Part shown: positions 12,220 to 24,038 of the stretch, piece by piece | Numbering within the stretch: position 1 is the stretch's first letter | Layout: each line of letters begins with the position of its first letter | Source: Anaeramoeba flamelloides | Lineage: Eukaryota > Metamonada > Anaeramoebidae | Reading direction: 5' to 3' | Assembly: GCA_027625915.1 (NCBI GenBank) | Contig: JANTQA010000032.1 | Span: 8,122,001-8,186,000, forward strand | Length of the DNA stretch: 64,000 bases | Notes under the pieces: model-generated | The model's database searches: none | Told to the model about the DNA's origin: nothing | The model's input: only the letters and a program-made list of their open reading frames with translations | Translations under genes and position numbers: made by a program

Positions 12220-12560
12220 AACCAATTTGGAAATAATCTGTCAGTATAAAAATGGAAACAGTTTAAGTTTGATTTCGAATGAGCTAGAACTAGGATTTAA
12301 GAAAGACCATTATTGGATTGATATGTGGGACAAAGAAAAAAGTAAAAAAACAACTCCAAAAAAATACCAAACGAATTGCTATCTTATATTGAAAATGAGA
12401 CTTTAAAGAACAAAACTTTGATATCTAAAGAGTTATCAATAAAATGTAAAGAACTTTTTCCCAATTCACATTGTTCTATAGTTTTTTATTGGTTTTATGA
12501 TGTTTTTTCCTTACAATTTACAAAACGAGATTTCTCATTTCAAATACACTTGTTCCTCAA
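12220..12560 (+). pseudogene. Broken coding trace, possible helix-turn-helix protein
   Basis: Around 12240-12375 one frame reads NGNSLSLISNELELGFKK and then DHYWIDMWDKEKSKKTT. It loses sense at a short A run near 12358-12364, and another frame continues IPNELLSYIENETL, then TLISKELSIKCKELFPN and FYWFYD up to about 12520. The second part resembles the helical DNA-binding start of some transposases, but this is weak. There is no supported start and no good 3' end, so I treat it as a relic of a transposon or gene. Confidence 0.35.
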
Positions 12561-12734
12561 TTTTAAAAATATTAAATTTGAATTTTTATTGTTTTGTTTT
12601 TATGAGTTTTAAAAATTCAGTTGAGTGTTTTTTCTGTTTTTATGAGTTTCTTGTATTTTAGAATGATACTACAATTCATTTGATTTAATTCCGAATAACT
12701 CTTGAAATTTTATGTGTCATTTATTTATTGTGAG

Positions 12735-13150
12735 CAAGGATTAATTAAAGAAAATTTACTAAATAAAAAAAGTAAAGAAGAAAAATAATTAAAACATTTA
12801 AGTAAAAAAATATTATATCATTTACATGACCAAATTAAAAATTATCCACTGTCGTTAGGTTTTCCAGGGTTTGAAAGAATTTAGTAAAATCCTTGATTTT
12901 ACTAAATTATTTCGAATCCTGGAAAACCTAGACACTCCCACTGAAACAGGAGGAGTAAAAACCCGATAGAAAGATTATTAATAATAAGATTCCACAAACT
13001 GTGATTTATAAATTGGTATTCCATGACTCCGAAAAGTGGGGGCACTATGTACCCGAATTTGTATATTTTTTTACTTTTTTAGGAATTTTTTATTTTCAAT
13101 TTTTTTATTTTCATTTTTTCTTTATTACCTTAAGTTTTCTAACCATGAGA
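12735..13150. repeat. Dispersed repeat, inverted partner of 724-1440
   Basis: Matches the reverse complement of 724-1440 without that copy's extra foldback. It contains a near-perfect hairpin at 12857-12932 with arms AGGTTTTCC...TAGTAAAATC and GATTTTACTAAA...GGAAAACCT (type B hairpin, also seen in the 22.8-23.7 kb array). The frames over 13001-13254 are translations of the repeat. Confidence 0.7.
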
Positions 13151-13679
13151 GCTTTGGTGAAAAATTCTCGACAAGAACAATAAAGTTCGTAATTTTGATT
13201 AACCAGATTAAGGAGCTTTTGAGTATTTTTTCTAAGAATTACATGATATTATGAGTTTTTTTCTAAAGAATTTTATGTGTCATTTTATCAGAAAAAGTGT
13301 TTATTCAAAATTTTTTTTTTATGCTTGAAGGATCTAGTCATTATGTTAAAATTAATTTTCTGAAATGTAAAAAAAAATTTATAATTTTAATGAGTGCCGA
13401 ATACCGATCCAAAATTAATCAATATGTGAAGCATGATCGATCTCCAAAAATCAAGAACCAAAAAAGCGGACATTTTTAGAAAAACACTCAAAATCGACAC
13501 ATAATTTACAATTAGAATGATTATGTGTTATTATTTTGAAAACAAATATGTCAGTTTTGAAGTATCCCTCTTTGGCACTTTTTGAGAACGTGATGATTTT
13601 TTTTACATTTTTTTTCTTTCTAAAATGAGTTTTTTTTTTCCCAAGATTGTTCGAAAATCCCTCCTTTGTTAAATATAGA

Positions 13680-14060
13680 GAGTTACAATCTAACAGTATA
13701 TTGTATTAGATTAAATTAAATTGATTGTCTACTTAAAGAAAATAATTTGTTTTAAATTGAAGAGATTTAACGCTTTGGAAATTCAAATAGAGAATAAAGT
13801 AATTTTTTTTTTAATTTTTGATTTTTTGGAATTGAGAATGCAATATATTGTTTTTTACATTTAATATTTTGTCTATGAGATTTTTATTAAATTTTTTTTT
13901 TGTTATTTGAATTTTTTGTCAATGAGATCCTCTCAAAATTTTTTATTTGTTGTTTGACTTTTGTTAATTAAAAGAAGGGCAATTTCATAATTCACTCTTT
14001 GAGTTTCAAGTTACTCATTAGGTATGGAGCAATTTCACACGTAATACCTACACCCTTAAA
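13680..14060. repeat. Dispersed repeat shared with 1850-2110
   Basis: Same orientation as 1850-2110; common landmark 'ggtatggagcaatttc' near its end. Decayed, limits approximate. Confidence 0.45.
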
Positions 14061-14799
14061 GTTTTAAAAAAATTTAGTATTCAGTTTTCTTAAAAAATGA
14101 AAAAAAAATATCAAAAAATTTTTTTTAATAAATTGTTTATCCTTCTTCATAAGAATTAGTTACTAAAATTTAAAAACATTTTCGAAATAAAAAAATTGAT
14201 TTTGAATTATTTGGTATAAAATTTCCTAATTCCCAAATATCTTCAAGAAAATTTGATTTTGAAAAAAAAAATTTCGTCTTAGAACAAAAACATAATTTCA
14301 GTGATAATATTTGAAAACCATTTTAAACTTTAATTATTATAGCTATCTTTCTTAAAGCAATACCAATATTTCTCAATAGGTTGAATAAAATCAAAAATTA
14401 TTTTACAAAAAGAATAATCAAAAAGAATAAAAATTCTTTTATTAATATTTATGACAATTAAACTTTATTTTGTTATGTATATTTTTGTTAAAATAAAAAA
14501 GGTATTAATTTTATTAATGTTAGAAATAAAATGAATTTATTTAATTATAGAAGACCTATACATTAACATATCAAAAAAAATAACAATAAACCCCAAGTAA
14601 ATATGGTACTAGTTTCTTAAAGTTCTATTATTTTAAAAAGAAATTCTCAAAATGAAGGATCAATTTGGAAAATTTTTCTTATCAAAAAATAGACTTAATT
14701 ATTTTGAGAAAAATTTGTATCCTCTAAAAAAACAAAAAAAAATTAAAAAAATTATGAAAAATTTTGAAAAAAATGAATTAATAATTTAAAATTTACAAA

Positions 14800-14990
14800 A
14801 AATGTCAAGGATTTTACTTTCAAAATTGATTCGAACTTAGGTATAATATTTGGTAGTTGATTGGTTGTTACATTGGAACAACAAGAAAAAAAAACAAGGA
14901 TTAAATTTTGAAGCAGGGAATAGAGGCTCATTCTGCACGAATTATTTTGATCACTATAATGATCACAATTAAAAAATGTCATTTTGGAAA
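14800..14990. repeat. Dispersed repeat shared with 9560-9740
   Basis: Block order matches 9560-9740 with moderate divergence. The minus-strand frame over it is not supported as a gene. Confidence 0.5.
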
Positions 14991-15629
14991 TTTTTTTTAA
15001 AAAATTCCTTTTCCAAACCTAAAAGATAGAAACCAAAATAACAGTTTTATAGTATTTAATAATTAATCTTTCTAACCCCACAAGTAACTATTTTTTTAAT
15101 TATCAATTTCAAAGATTAACTCAATAATCATCAACATAAAAACACAAGGACTGATTAGTTTAGTTTTCCTTTTTAGAAAGCCTACTTGTATATCAATATA
15201 TTTCCATGATTTCAGAAATAATTTGTCAAAAAAAATCTCTTTGCTTAATTATTTATTTTTTTTAAAAAATTGAATTTTTTAGCAACTAATCTACATTTTG
15301 ACAAAAATTTAAGAATGATATTCAACACTATTAGAGTCTGAATATAGATAATTCAATCTATAAATTTGTGACCAAATGCAGATTTTTTTGAAAAATTGTT
15401 GGTTTTTTTACAAATACATTAATCATTTTTAATTTATATGATCAACAAATATTACTTACTTGACGAATCTTTTTTTTAGAGACATTCGAACCATGTAGTA
15501 CACTGATGTTATATATACCCAATAACAACACACTTTAATCTTAGGCTTCTCCTTGGATGACCCTAATCCCTAAAATGAATTATTTTGGTTTTTTTGGTTT
15601 TGGATTCAAAAAATATTAGATTCAATTAA

Positions 15630-16180
15630 GGTTTACAATCCCTGAAACTGGAAAAAAGATTATCTTGTATTGGGTGTGTCAACTTGTTATTTTGGTTCTT
15701 AGCTGATCGATCCACAACTAAGTTTGGATCGTATAGGTATTTGAAAAAGGCTATTTTTGTCATTTTATTTTTTTTTTTTCCAAAATCCGAATTGATGAGT
15801 CTAAGATTAATTAATTAGAAGGTATTTAATTAGTAATTGAGTTTTTTGTTTTCTATGTTGAAATTTTTATTTACGCTTTGTATTATTTGATGCTTGTAAA
15901 AAAATTTTTTTTATTTACTCCTAATTCTGTAAAAGGAAAATGATAATTTCAATTGACAACCCAAAAATTAACACTTCCAATTCAATACCTTCCAATAAAT
16001 TAATCTTAGACTCATCAATCTGGATTTCGGAAAAAAAAAAAATAAAATGACAAAAATAGCCTTTTTCAAATACCTATACGATCCAAACTTAGTTGTGGAT
16101 CGATCAGCTAAGAACCAAAATAACAAGTTGACACACCCAATACAAGATAATCTTTTTTCCAGTTTCAGGGATTGTAAACC
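15630..16180. mobile_element. 551 bp palindromic element, TTAA flanks (copy 1)
   Basis: Inverted arms of about 180-200 bp begin GGTTTACAATCCCTGAAAC and end with its complement GTTTCAGGGATTGTAAACC. TTAA lies directly outside on both sides (15626-15629 and 16181-16184), as in piggyBac-type insertion. It is non-coding. It is almost identical to 45516-46066, with exactly the same length. The two arms match each other even where they differ from the other copy (15717-15768 against 16040-16090). Confidence 0.85.
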
Positions 16181-16590
16181 TTAACTCTAATTTTTAAGAT
16201 ATATTTATGTTTGATCCTTTATTTGAGAATTTCTTTTTTTAATAGTAGAACTTTAAGAAATCAATTATCATATTTACTTCTTGTTTTCTTGTCAGTTCCT
16301 TTGATTGTTTAAGGTACCAGCCTTCTCTAAAAACCAAATAAGCTTTTCTTTTTAAACACAGATTAATCTTTTCGATAAAGGTTATTTTGGCAAGAGTAAC
16401 CAAACAAAATTTTAATTCTTTGATTTTCAATGAATTATGTTAAAACACAAAATGTCCTGTTAACCTACCAGACAAAAGTAAAAAGTTATTTTCTCCTTCT
16501 AATTCTAAAAAATAATTGAAAAAAAAAATTGGAATAATAACCATTTTTTTACTTTTTTCCTTCTTTGTTCTCAGATTTTAAATTTTAAGA

Positions 16591-18699
16591 ATGTCAGACT
16601 CTGAAGAATTTACTTGGGTGAGTTGGTATTGTTCACAAAAAGGAAAAGAATTCTTTTGTGAGGTGCGTGAGTGGTATTACACAGACAATTTTAATTTAAC
16701 TGGATTATCAAATTTTATTCCATATTATTCTCTTGCCTTAAGTTTGATTCGATCTGAGGAATACAACCGAGACTTTGGTTTGAAAATCTCTTTTGAAATT
16801 GTTTATTTCTTTTTCTTGGATCTTACTTTTTTGTTTTGAAGACTTTCTGTATTCAGAAACTAAAAACCTAATTTACTATTGCGTTGTGTTGTTTGTTTTA
16901 AAAATAATCAACAAGTTTAATATTGTATAAATGGATTGGAATGAAAAAAAAATTGTGTTGCGCTACAAAAATGAATACAACTGCAACTTTTGCTTTTTAA
17001 AAAAAAGAATCTAAAGAACCTTTTTATGTATTTTCCTCTTATTTTCTTTTTTTTTTTTGATTCCCAGATCAACTTTCTCAGGAACAAATAGCAATTGTTG
17101 ATCGAGCTGCTGAAGTTCTTTATGGTCTCATCCATGCAAGATTTATTGTAACGACTACTGGTATTCAATTAATGGTATGTATTTTATTCAATTGAAATTT
17201 TTAAAAAACCCTTTTTTTTTTCTTTAAAACCATACCTTTGAATTCTCAAGATCAAATATAATACATAAATTTAATTGTGCTTGAAATCAACACTAATCGT
17301 ATTTTAATCAACTTCAAAGAAAACAATAAGTACAGACTTTTCTTTCAGTTAAAAAAATCTTAACGAATCAGAAATAATGTAAAAAAAAGAAAAAATTCAA
17401 ATTCACAAGAAATTCATTTCTTTTAATTTTAAAGAGAATGGATTCTTCAAAAAAGGATCCTTTCTTTATTACGGTTCAAAAGAAACGCACATCAAAAAAT
17501 TATTAATTATTAGCTTCTTTTGGTTAATTGCAATTCCCTGGGGTTGTATTTGGATAAAGAAAAATTTAACCACATTTTTTCAAATTCTTCAACTAATACT
17601 GTTCATTTCCAAATAAAGAGATCACAATTTTCAGTCACCTTTCCAAACAAAATTACAAATAAAAAATCAAAACAATCACCAAAAGACGACAATCCCAAAT
17701 TAAAAATAAATTACCAAAGTCCCAAATTCTCAAAAAGAAAATTCATAATTTAAGCTGAGGTATGGAATTAAAAAAATGAAATCTTACCTTATTTTAAAAA
17801 TCTTTTTTTGGAAAGCTGTTTGAAAAATTTACTCCATTTATTTTCCAACAAACAGTATGCTTTACAGTGAGAATAGTTCTGTTTTACAATTAAAGAAGAA
17901 GCATCCAATAACCTTTAAAAGTGAATTGTGCCATTAATACTGATAAATTCAAATAAATTTAATAAAATTTTTAGTTCAATTTCACCTTTTTATAATCTAT
18001 TAACTCAACATTTAAAATAACTCTAGAGAATGAATTTTTAAAAGTTTAACCAATTTTAAAAAGTTTCGAAACTTTTAAACCAATAAAATGCTTTAATCAG
18101 AGCTTGAAGTTAAAAAATTTCAAAAAACAAAATGAAGTAAAAATTTTATGAGATTTATTTGAATTTATCAGTATTGAGATACATGCAACATTCATTTTTA
18201 TATTCTGAAAAAAAGTGCAAATCTCAATAACTATTTTGGAAAAAAAACTGAAATATGTTTTTTTTTTAATTTACCAGTTCCTTTATTGGAAACTTTTACT
18301 GAAAATGAAAAATAGTGATCTATTAATTAAAAGAAAAAAAAGAGACTTATGGTAAAATAAAGAACCGACCACAATTACAGTTTTTACAAGACTATAATTT
18401 AGTATGGGATTTTTCTTTGATTCATCTACCACGAAGAATTTGTTGAAAAAATCAACTATTTTAATCAAGAAAAGTACTAATATTTTCTCTCGATATAATC
18501 GAAGATTTAAATTGTTTTTGTTGATTTGATTGAAAAGAATAAAATGAATTCTTCTTTCAAGTTAATTTGTTTCTACTTTTAATTGATTTTACTTTTCGTT
18601 TTTAGGTTCTATTAATACTCCCAAGTACAAACCTTGCTGAACAAATCATGTTTCACTTTTTTTCTACAACAGTAAAGTGAAAGTGGGTTATTTCTTTTA

Positions 18700-18743
<44 letters not shown>

Positions 18744-21700
18744 AGGTATGACGATTTCTTTGATGTCATGAAACGCGTTGGCGCACGCGTGAGCGACGCG
18801 TAAAAATCGTTTCTCTGATATATATATATATATAAGATTTTTTTTACAGGAAAAACAAAAAAAAGGGCGAATTCGGTGAGTTTCGAAAAGGTAGTTTAAA
18901 GAGGTATTACATCAATTCATGTTTACTCAAGATTAATTTATTTATTCTCATATATCTAAAAAATACTTCATAATTGAAACCAAAAAAAAATAAACAAATA
19001 AAATACAAAAATAATTAAAACAATCGAAAGAAAAATTTATTGTATGTATTTATTTTCGCTTGTTATCAAAAAAAAAAATTATCGAAAATTTTTAATGTAA
19101 TTTAATATATTTTGTTTTTAGGTAATACTTTTGTAAAATAAAATTTAAGATCGATCACAAAAAAAAAAATAAAAGTATAAACAAAAAAAAAATCAATTAA
19201 ATACTAATGAGTTTGAATCAAATTTACCGGATACTTTAATTTTGGCCTTCTCTTCACATGAATTTAGTTTTTGACTTTTCTTTTTTTACTTGTTCATCAA
19301 TTTTCCCTTGTTGTGTGAAAGTAAATAAATACTAGAATCACTACGTAAAATTTAAAGAAATAATATTATAATTCTAAAAAGTAATTTAAAAGGTAAAAGG
19401 TATTAATACTTATGTTAACACATTCAAAGAATGTGTTAACACTATTTAAACAAAGAAATATTTTTTAAAAGAGTAATAATAATTGTTTGGAAACCATTTT
19501 GTAAAAAAGTTAATAATAAAAAATGAAATCATTTTTAAAACATAACATCATTAAGGATTCCTGGGGAAATAACTTTTTAGAAACAAGAAATGTGATTATG
19601 GGTTATGTAAAAAATAGGGGTAAAACTGGTTTTATATTTAAGAAAAAAAAAAATTAATACACTTTTATTGCTCATAAGTTGAAGGAGAATTCACATGATG
19701 AAAAATAATTATTGATCACATTTTCCATTTAGTGATTTTAAAAAAAAAATTTTGTTTAATAATTTTTAATATTTTTTTTTTTATGATCAATAAAAATTTA
19801 TATTGGGAGATGTAATCAAAAAACAAAAAAAAAATTAGGTGAGCTAATCTAATATCATGAGTAAAAAAGTGAAATTTTAGCTTACTTTTCAACCATAAAT
19901 AGTATTTTTTTCGAAAAAAATAATTCTTTAACTGAGTGTGGAAAGTTTTTAGAATTTTCAAGAGTTATAAAACGGAAATCCACTTTGTATTGTTTTTTGT
20001 ATTTTCAAAATAGAATATCAAACTATTTCCATGGTTTTAAATATAAAGTCTCACACTTAAATGAGAAATCGTAAATATCATGTTTTTCCTAAAATCTTTA
20101 AGGCGATTATATCATATCTATGTTTTAATTATCATTTTTTTTTCACTCTTTTTAAGTTTTTTCGTATGCGTTTTTTCATATCCAAGAAACGAAAAGAATG
20201 ATTTCAAAAGAATTCGAGGACTTTTTCAAAAAACAAAAAACGAAAACAACGAATGAAAAGAAAAAAACATGTAAAAAAGTCGAAAAAACGCGATTTTTTA
20301 AATCTTTCGCGGTTTTCAAACGAAAATACGTATTACCTGTGATATATATATATATATATATATATATTGAGAAATAGAAGAAAATGAGTTTCAATTTTTG
20401 AAAAATATACTAAAAAAACCCTTTTTTATCTTTCTAAATATCTATATATATCTATATATATATATATATATATATATATCACAGGTATGACGATTTTTTT
20501 GATGTAATGAAACGCGTTGGCGCACGTGTGAGCGACGCGTAAAATTCGTTTCTCTGATATATATATATCACAGGATATATATATATATATATATAGGTCG
20601 TAAAATTTTGTTTACATGAAAAATAAAAAAAGTATGAAATCCATGAATATATCGTACGTGTAGACTAAACATTTTTTTCAATTTTTTGTTTACTAAAGAT
20701 GTATTTAGTTCTTTTAATATATCTCAAAAATACATCATAATTGAAAGGAATACAAAAAAATAATAAATTAAATATCCAAATATTTAAAATAATGCGAAGA
20801 ATAATTTATTGTATATATTAAATTAAACATATTTAAAAAAAAAATTTTGATCGATCATAAAAAAAATAAAAGTGTAAACAAAAAAGTAAATCACATCAAT
20901 GACTAATGATTTAAATAAATTTTGACAGACACTTTAATTTATCCCTCTCTTCGCGTGTATTGAGTATTTTAATTTTATCTTTTTTTTGGTTCAGAGAATT
21001 CCCCTTGTTATGTTATAGTAAAAAACAATAATAATAGAACATTTAAATTTAAAATCGAAATCATATTATAATTCTCCAAAGTAAATAAAGAGGTGAAGAG
21101 ACTTATTACTTGTGTTGGCATATTCTTTAATTTTTTCCACCATTTAAGTAGTGTGATATTTTTAAAAAATATAAAAAGTTGTCATTTTGACACAGTAAAT
21201 TACATAGGAATTGTTTAAAAGCAATTTTGTAAAAAGTTAAATAATAAAAAATGAAATTATCTTTTTACAAAATATAATAAAGGGTTCCTAATGAAAAAGA
21301 TATTTAGAAACAAGAAATGTGATAACGGATTAATAAAATAGGGGTAAAACAAGTTTTATAGTATCAAAAAAAAAAAAAAATAAAATAAGTGTATTGTCGA
21401 GCTTATAAGTTTAAGGGGAATTAACATGATGAAAAAATTAGTGATCATCTTTTACAAATTTTGAATTGTGAAAAAAAAAAATTTTAAGTTAATAATTTTT
21501 AACATTTTTTTTGTGATCAATAAAAAATTCACTTAGAAGGGGTAAAATCACAATACAAAAAAAATTTACAGCTGAACTAATTTGGAATGGGAAAAAATGT
21601 GAAATTTTGACGACTTTTCTTGAACTCAAATTGTGAATTTTTATAAAAAAAATATAATTCTTTTTCCAGTCTTTAAAGGTTTTATAATTTTCAAGAGTTT

Positions 21701-22683
21701 AAATGGAAAATATAATTTTTTTGTTTTGGAGTTTTCAAAAATCAAAATTCAAACTATTTTCGATGTTTTAAATACAAAATCTCCCACATGAATTGGAAGT
21801 TGTGAATTCCCTTGTTTTTCAAAACTTTTAAAGGAATTACACCTTGTCCATATTTTATGTGTATATATTTTTCATTTCATTCATTGTTTGTAAGTTTTTT
21901 CGTTTGAGTTTTTTCATATCCCAGAAACAAAAAGTGTGATTTCAAAAGAATTCGAGGACTTTTTAAAAAAACAAAAAACGAAAACAACGAATGAAATGAA
22001 AAAACATATAAAAAAAATCGAAAAAACGCGATTTTTTAAATCTTTCACTGTTTACAAACGAAAACACGTATGACCTGTGATATATATATATATATGCGTA
22101 TTATCTCTTATATTGAATTTAATTATAATTGTATTTTATATTCTACAAAATTAAAAATAGCTTAAAAAATATCGAAAAGCAAAATTTGGTACATGCCCAA
22201 GAGTATATTGTGAAAACCAGCCCACCCTCCCAATTGGACTTTCAGATATTGTTGGACAGGTAATTAATACTTTACAAAATATATAAGAAGAGTTCATTTC
22301 TAATTTTGAGAATCAATATGTATTTTTATACTTTTAAATTTCTCTATTTCTTATTTTTTTCTTGTTTATAGTATTCATTAAAACTTTTTTGCCCACGCTG
22401 TCAAAGAGTATATATACCCACAAATCCAGAGCATAGAAAAATCGATGGAGCATATTTTGGAACAACATTTGCTCATTCTCTTTTAAATTCGAATAAAGAT
22501 GTATTGCCTTTCCAGCCAACACATAGATATATTCCTAGAATTTATGGATTTAAACTAAGTAAGGGAGTTACAAAATATAGAAAATCAATTAAGGTGAATC
22601 TTTTATTAGAACAAAAAAATACTGAAAAAAATGAAGAAATCATAAAGGAAATTGAAAAAGAAAAAGAAAAAGAAAAAAATTAA
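16591..22683 (+). CDS. CK2B: Casein kinase II regulatory subunit beta, four exons
   Basis: CK2 beta dimerises and docks two catalytic alpha subunits into the CK2 Ser/Thr kinase tetramer. Exons 16591-16777, 17068-17174, 22161-22259 and 22372-22683 join in frame (705 nt, 234 aa; the human protein has 215). The start [18 protein letters not shown] matches the family's N-terminus, followed by EFFCEV and FNLTGL. Exon 2 gives [16 protein letters not shown]. The zinc ribbon is complete: CPRVYC (exon 3) and CPRC (exon 4). [26 protein letters not shown] and PRIYGFKL are typical. The acidic loop after the first helix is short here ([10 protein letters not shown]). The C-terminus is an added KEKEKEKN tail. 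Donors are GTTTGA, GTATGT and GTAATT; acceptors CCCAG, AATAG and TATAG. Introns are 290, 4,986 and 112 bp; the second contains transposon-like elements. Confidence 0.95.
17700..17900. repeat. Dispersed repeat shared with 28440-28610
   Basis: Shared blocks: 'attcataatttaagctga', 'tttttggaaag', 'ccatttattttccaacaaacagta'. A short open frame just upstream (17520-17753) begins at TTG and has no family resemblance. Confidence 0.45.
18205..18675. mobile_element. ~420 bp TIR family copy in CK2 beta intron
   Basis: The left end carries AAAAAAAGTGCAAATC; the right end reads CATGTTTCACTTTTTTTCTAC. Internal blocks ('ttgttgaaaaaatcaactatttt', 'aatttgtttctacttttaattgattttacttttcg') match 30678-31099. Limits approximate. 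Confidence 0.6.
18741..20341. mobile_element. 1.6 kb TIR element with GC-rich ACGCGT cluster (copy 1)
   Basis: It begins CACAGGTATGACGATT and ends with the inverted form TACGTATTACCTGTG. It sits inside a TA microsatellite on both sides, so the target was probably TA repeats. The first ~100 bp contain three ACGCGT motifs (18776-18803), one of the few GC-rich patches in the window, and form an imperfect foldback ending TCTGATATATAT. No convincing coding sequence lies within, so it is non-autonomous or fully decayed. Confidence 0.8.
20342..20479. repeat. TA-rich spacer between the twin elements
   Basis: TA microsatellites border a short unique segment. The spacer differs from the sequence left of copy 1, which argues for two insertions rather than one tandem duplication. 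Confidence 0.7.
20480..22079. mobile_element. 1.6 kb TIR element with GC-rich ACGCGT cluster (copy 2)
   Basis: Same orientation and length (1,600 bp against 1,601) as 18741-20341. Begins CACAGGTATGACGATT and ends ACGTATGACCTGTG inside TA repeats. The middle ACGCGT of copy 1 is ACGTGT here. The first ~100 bp and last ~150 bp are clearly better conserved between the copies than the middle. A short extra TA block with CACAGG occurs near 20565-20596. Confidence 0.8.
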
Positions 22684-22839
22684 AAATAAAAACTTGTCAA
22701 ATAAATACTTTATTTTTGAAAAATAAATTTTTTTTTATTATTCATTTTGCAAGATAAATAAAGAACTTTGTCTTAATATAAGTATAAATTATTATTTTAT
22801 TTATTTATTATTTAGGAGAGGTAATTCAACAAAATTACC

Positions 22840-23755
22840 CCCTGTTTGCCGTTAGGTTTTTTTTTAATTTAAAAGAATAGAGTAAAATCAATAGATTTTT
22901 CTCAATTATTTTGAATTCTGGAAAACTGACGTTAGCTTTTTTTTAATTTTTGAAATAAACCGAAAATTTCTGAAATTTTCGGTTTATTTCAAAAATTAAA
23001 AAAAAAACCTAGGCACTCTACGACACTCTACGGCACTTTCCGTTCGGTTTTTCATAATTTGAGAAATAAAACGAAAATTTATTTAATCTTGGGTTTATTT
23101 CTCAAATTAAAAAAAAATGCCAGTCACTTTTCCTGAATTTGAAAGAATTGAGTAAAATATTCGATTTTTTTCTATTCTTTTGAATTCTGGACAAGCGCTG
23201 TTAATTCTTGAGTTTTCAGTTTTTTTTTTTTTTGAAAATCAATAAATTTTCAGGAGGTTTTTTTGAGTTTTCTATTTAGTTGTAAAGTGTTCTAGGTTTT
23301 TTTGAGGTTTTATATTTTGGAAAATCTATTGATTTTACTTAGGTTTTTTTGAGTTATCTACTTATTTGGAAAATCAATAGATTTTCGTTAGGTTTTTTTT
23401 ACTTTTTGAAATAAACCGAAAATTTATTAAAATTTTCTGTTTATTTCAAAAATTAAAAATAAACCTAGAACTCTTCACAAACAAATAGAAAACCTCAAAA
23501 AAACCTAGAACACTTCACAGATAAAATTGTAAGCCCAAAGAAAAGCATTAATATGTTTTTTTTTTTACTTTTAGAAATAAAAAAACACTTTTGGAATTTT
23601 CTTTTAATTTTAAAAATTAAAAAAAAGGTGACTTTAGCTTTTCCAGAATTTAAAAGGATTGAGCAAAATCAAAGATTTTACTCAATTCTTTTGAATTTTG
23701 GAAAAGCTAGGAACTTGAAGGTACTCTACGGCACTTGACGGAACACTCTGGAATT
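22840..23755. repeat. Modular array of hairpins (types A and B)
   Basis: At least six foldbacks lie side by side. Type A arms read TTTGAAATAAACCGAAAATTT and complement; the unit at 22937-23006 is essentially perfect, with others at about 23030-23120 and 23388-23468. Type B arms read GAATTGAGTAAAAT...GATTTTACTCAATTC; units at about 22855-22925, 23120-23200 and 23630-23712. A longer pair encloses some of them: GTGTTCTAGGTTTTTTTGAG (23287-23306) and its perfect complement near 23494-23517. Short spacers such as GGCACTCTACGACACTCTACGG separate units. Type B hairpins also occur at 1233-1310 and 12857-12932. Confidence 0.75.
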
Positions 23756-24038
23756 CAAAATTTATTAAGAGTTTTTTATCTTAGCTACAATGTAGGTAAG
23801 ATTATAACTCACTAATTATAGATTTTCTTTAAAAAAAAAAAATGAAAAAATTGAATTTTTAAACAAAGAAAAGAAAAGAAAAAGTAAGAAATAAAATATA
23901 TTGTAAAATCTAATATAAACAATTCTAAACTTAATTAAAAGGTTTTTCTTGTAATCCAAGATGTTAGATTAAATGCTGGTTATTTTCTTTTCTAATCAAA
24001 AATTTGGAAATTACTATAGACAATTTAAAAAATTGTGA

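Larger units (their letters stand above)
11637..16590. other. Gene-free repeat-rich stretch, 5 kb
   Basis: Holds a broken coding trace (12220-12560), the inverted partner of the 724-1440 repeat (12735-13150), repeats shared with 1850-2110 and 9560-9740, and a 551 bp palindromic element (15630-16180). About 14060-14800 and 15010-15600 show nothing beyond AT-rich sequence. The last few hundred bases include the CK2 beta promoter region, in which no motif is obvious. Confidence 0.55.
17175..22160 (+). other. CK2 beta intron 2, 4,986 bp, transposon-filled
   Basis: Bounded by GTATGT and AATAG with flanking exons in phase 0. It contains a repeat shared with 28440-28610 (about 17700-17900), a ~420 bp family copy (18205-18675), TA microsatellites, and two 1,600 bp elements with terminal inverted repeats (18741-20341 and 20480-22079). 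No internal exon is needed by the CK2 beta protein. Confidence 0.9.

Noticed and set aside
17520-17753. 77 aa frame in CK2 beta intron 2
   Set aside because: TTG start, no homology recognised and not needed by CK2 beta; adjoins a dispersed repeat.
20342-20479. Simple tandem duplication as origin of the twin 1.6 kb elements
   Set aside because: The sequence left of copy 1 differs from the spacer apart from TA repeats, and each copy has its own inverted ends.
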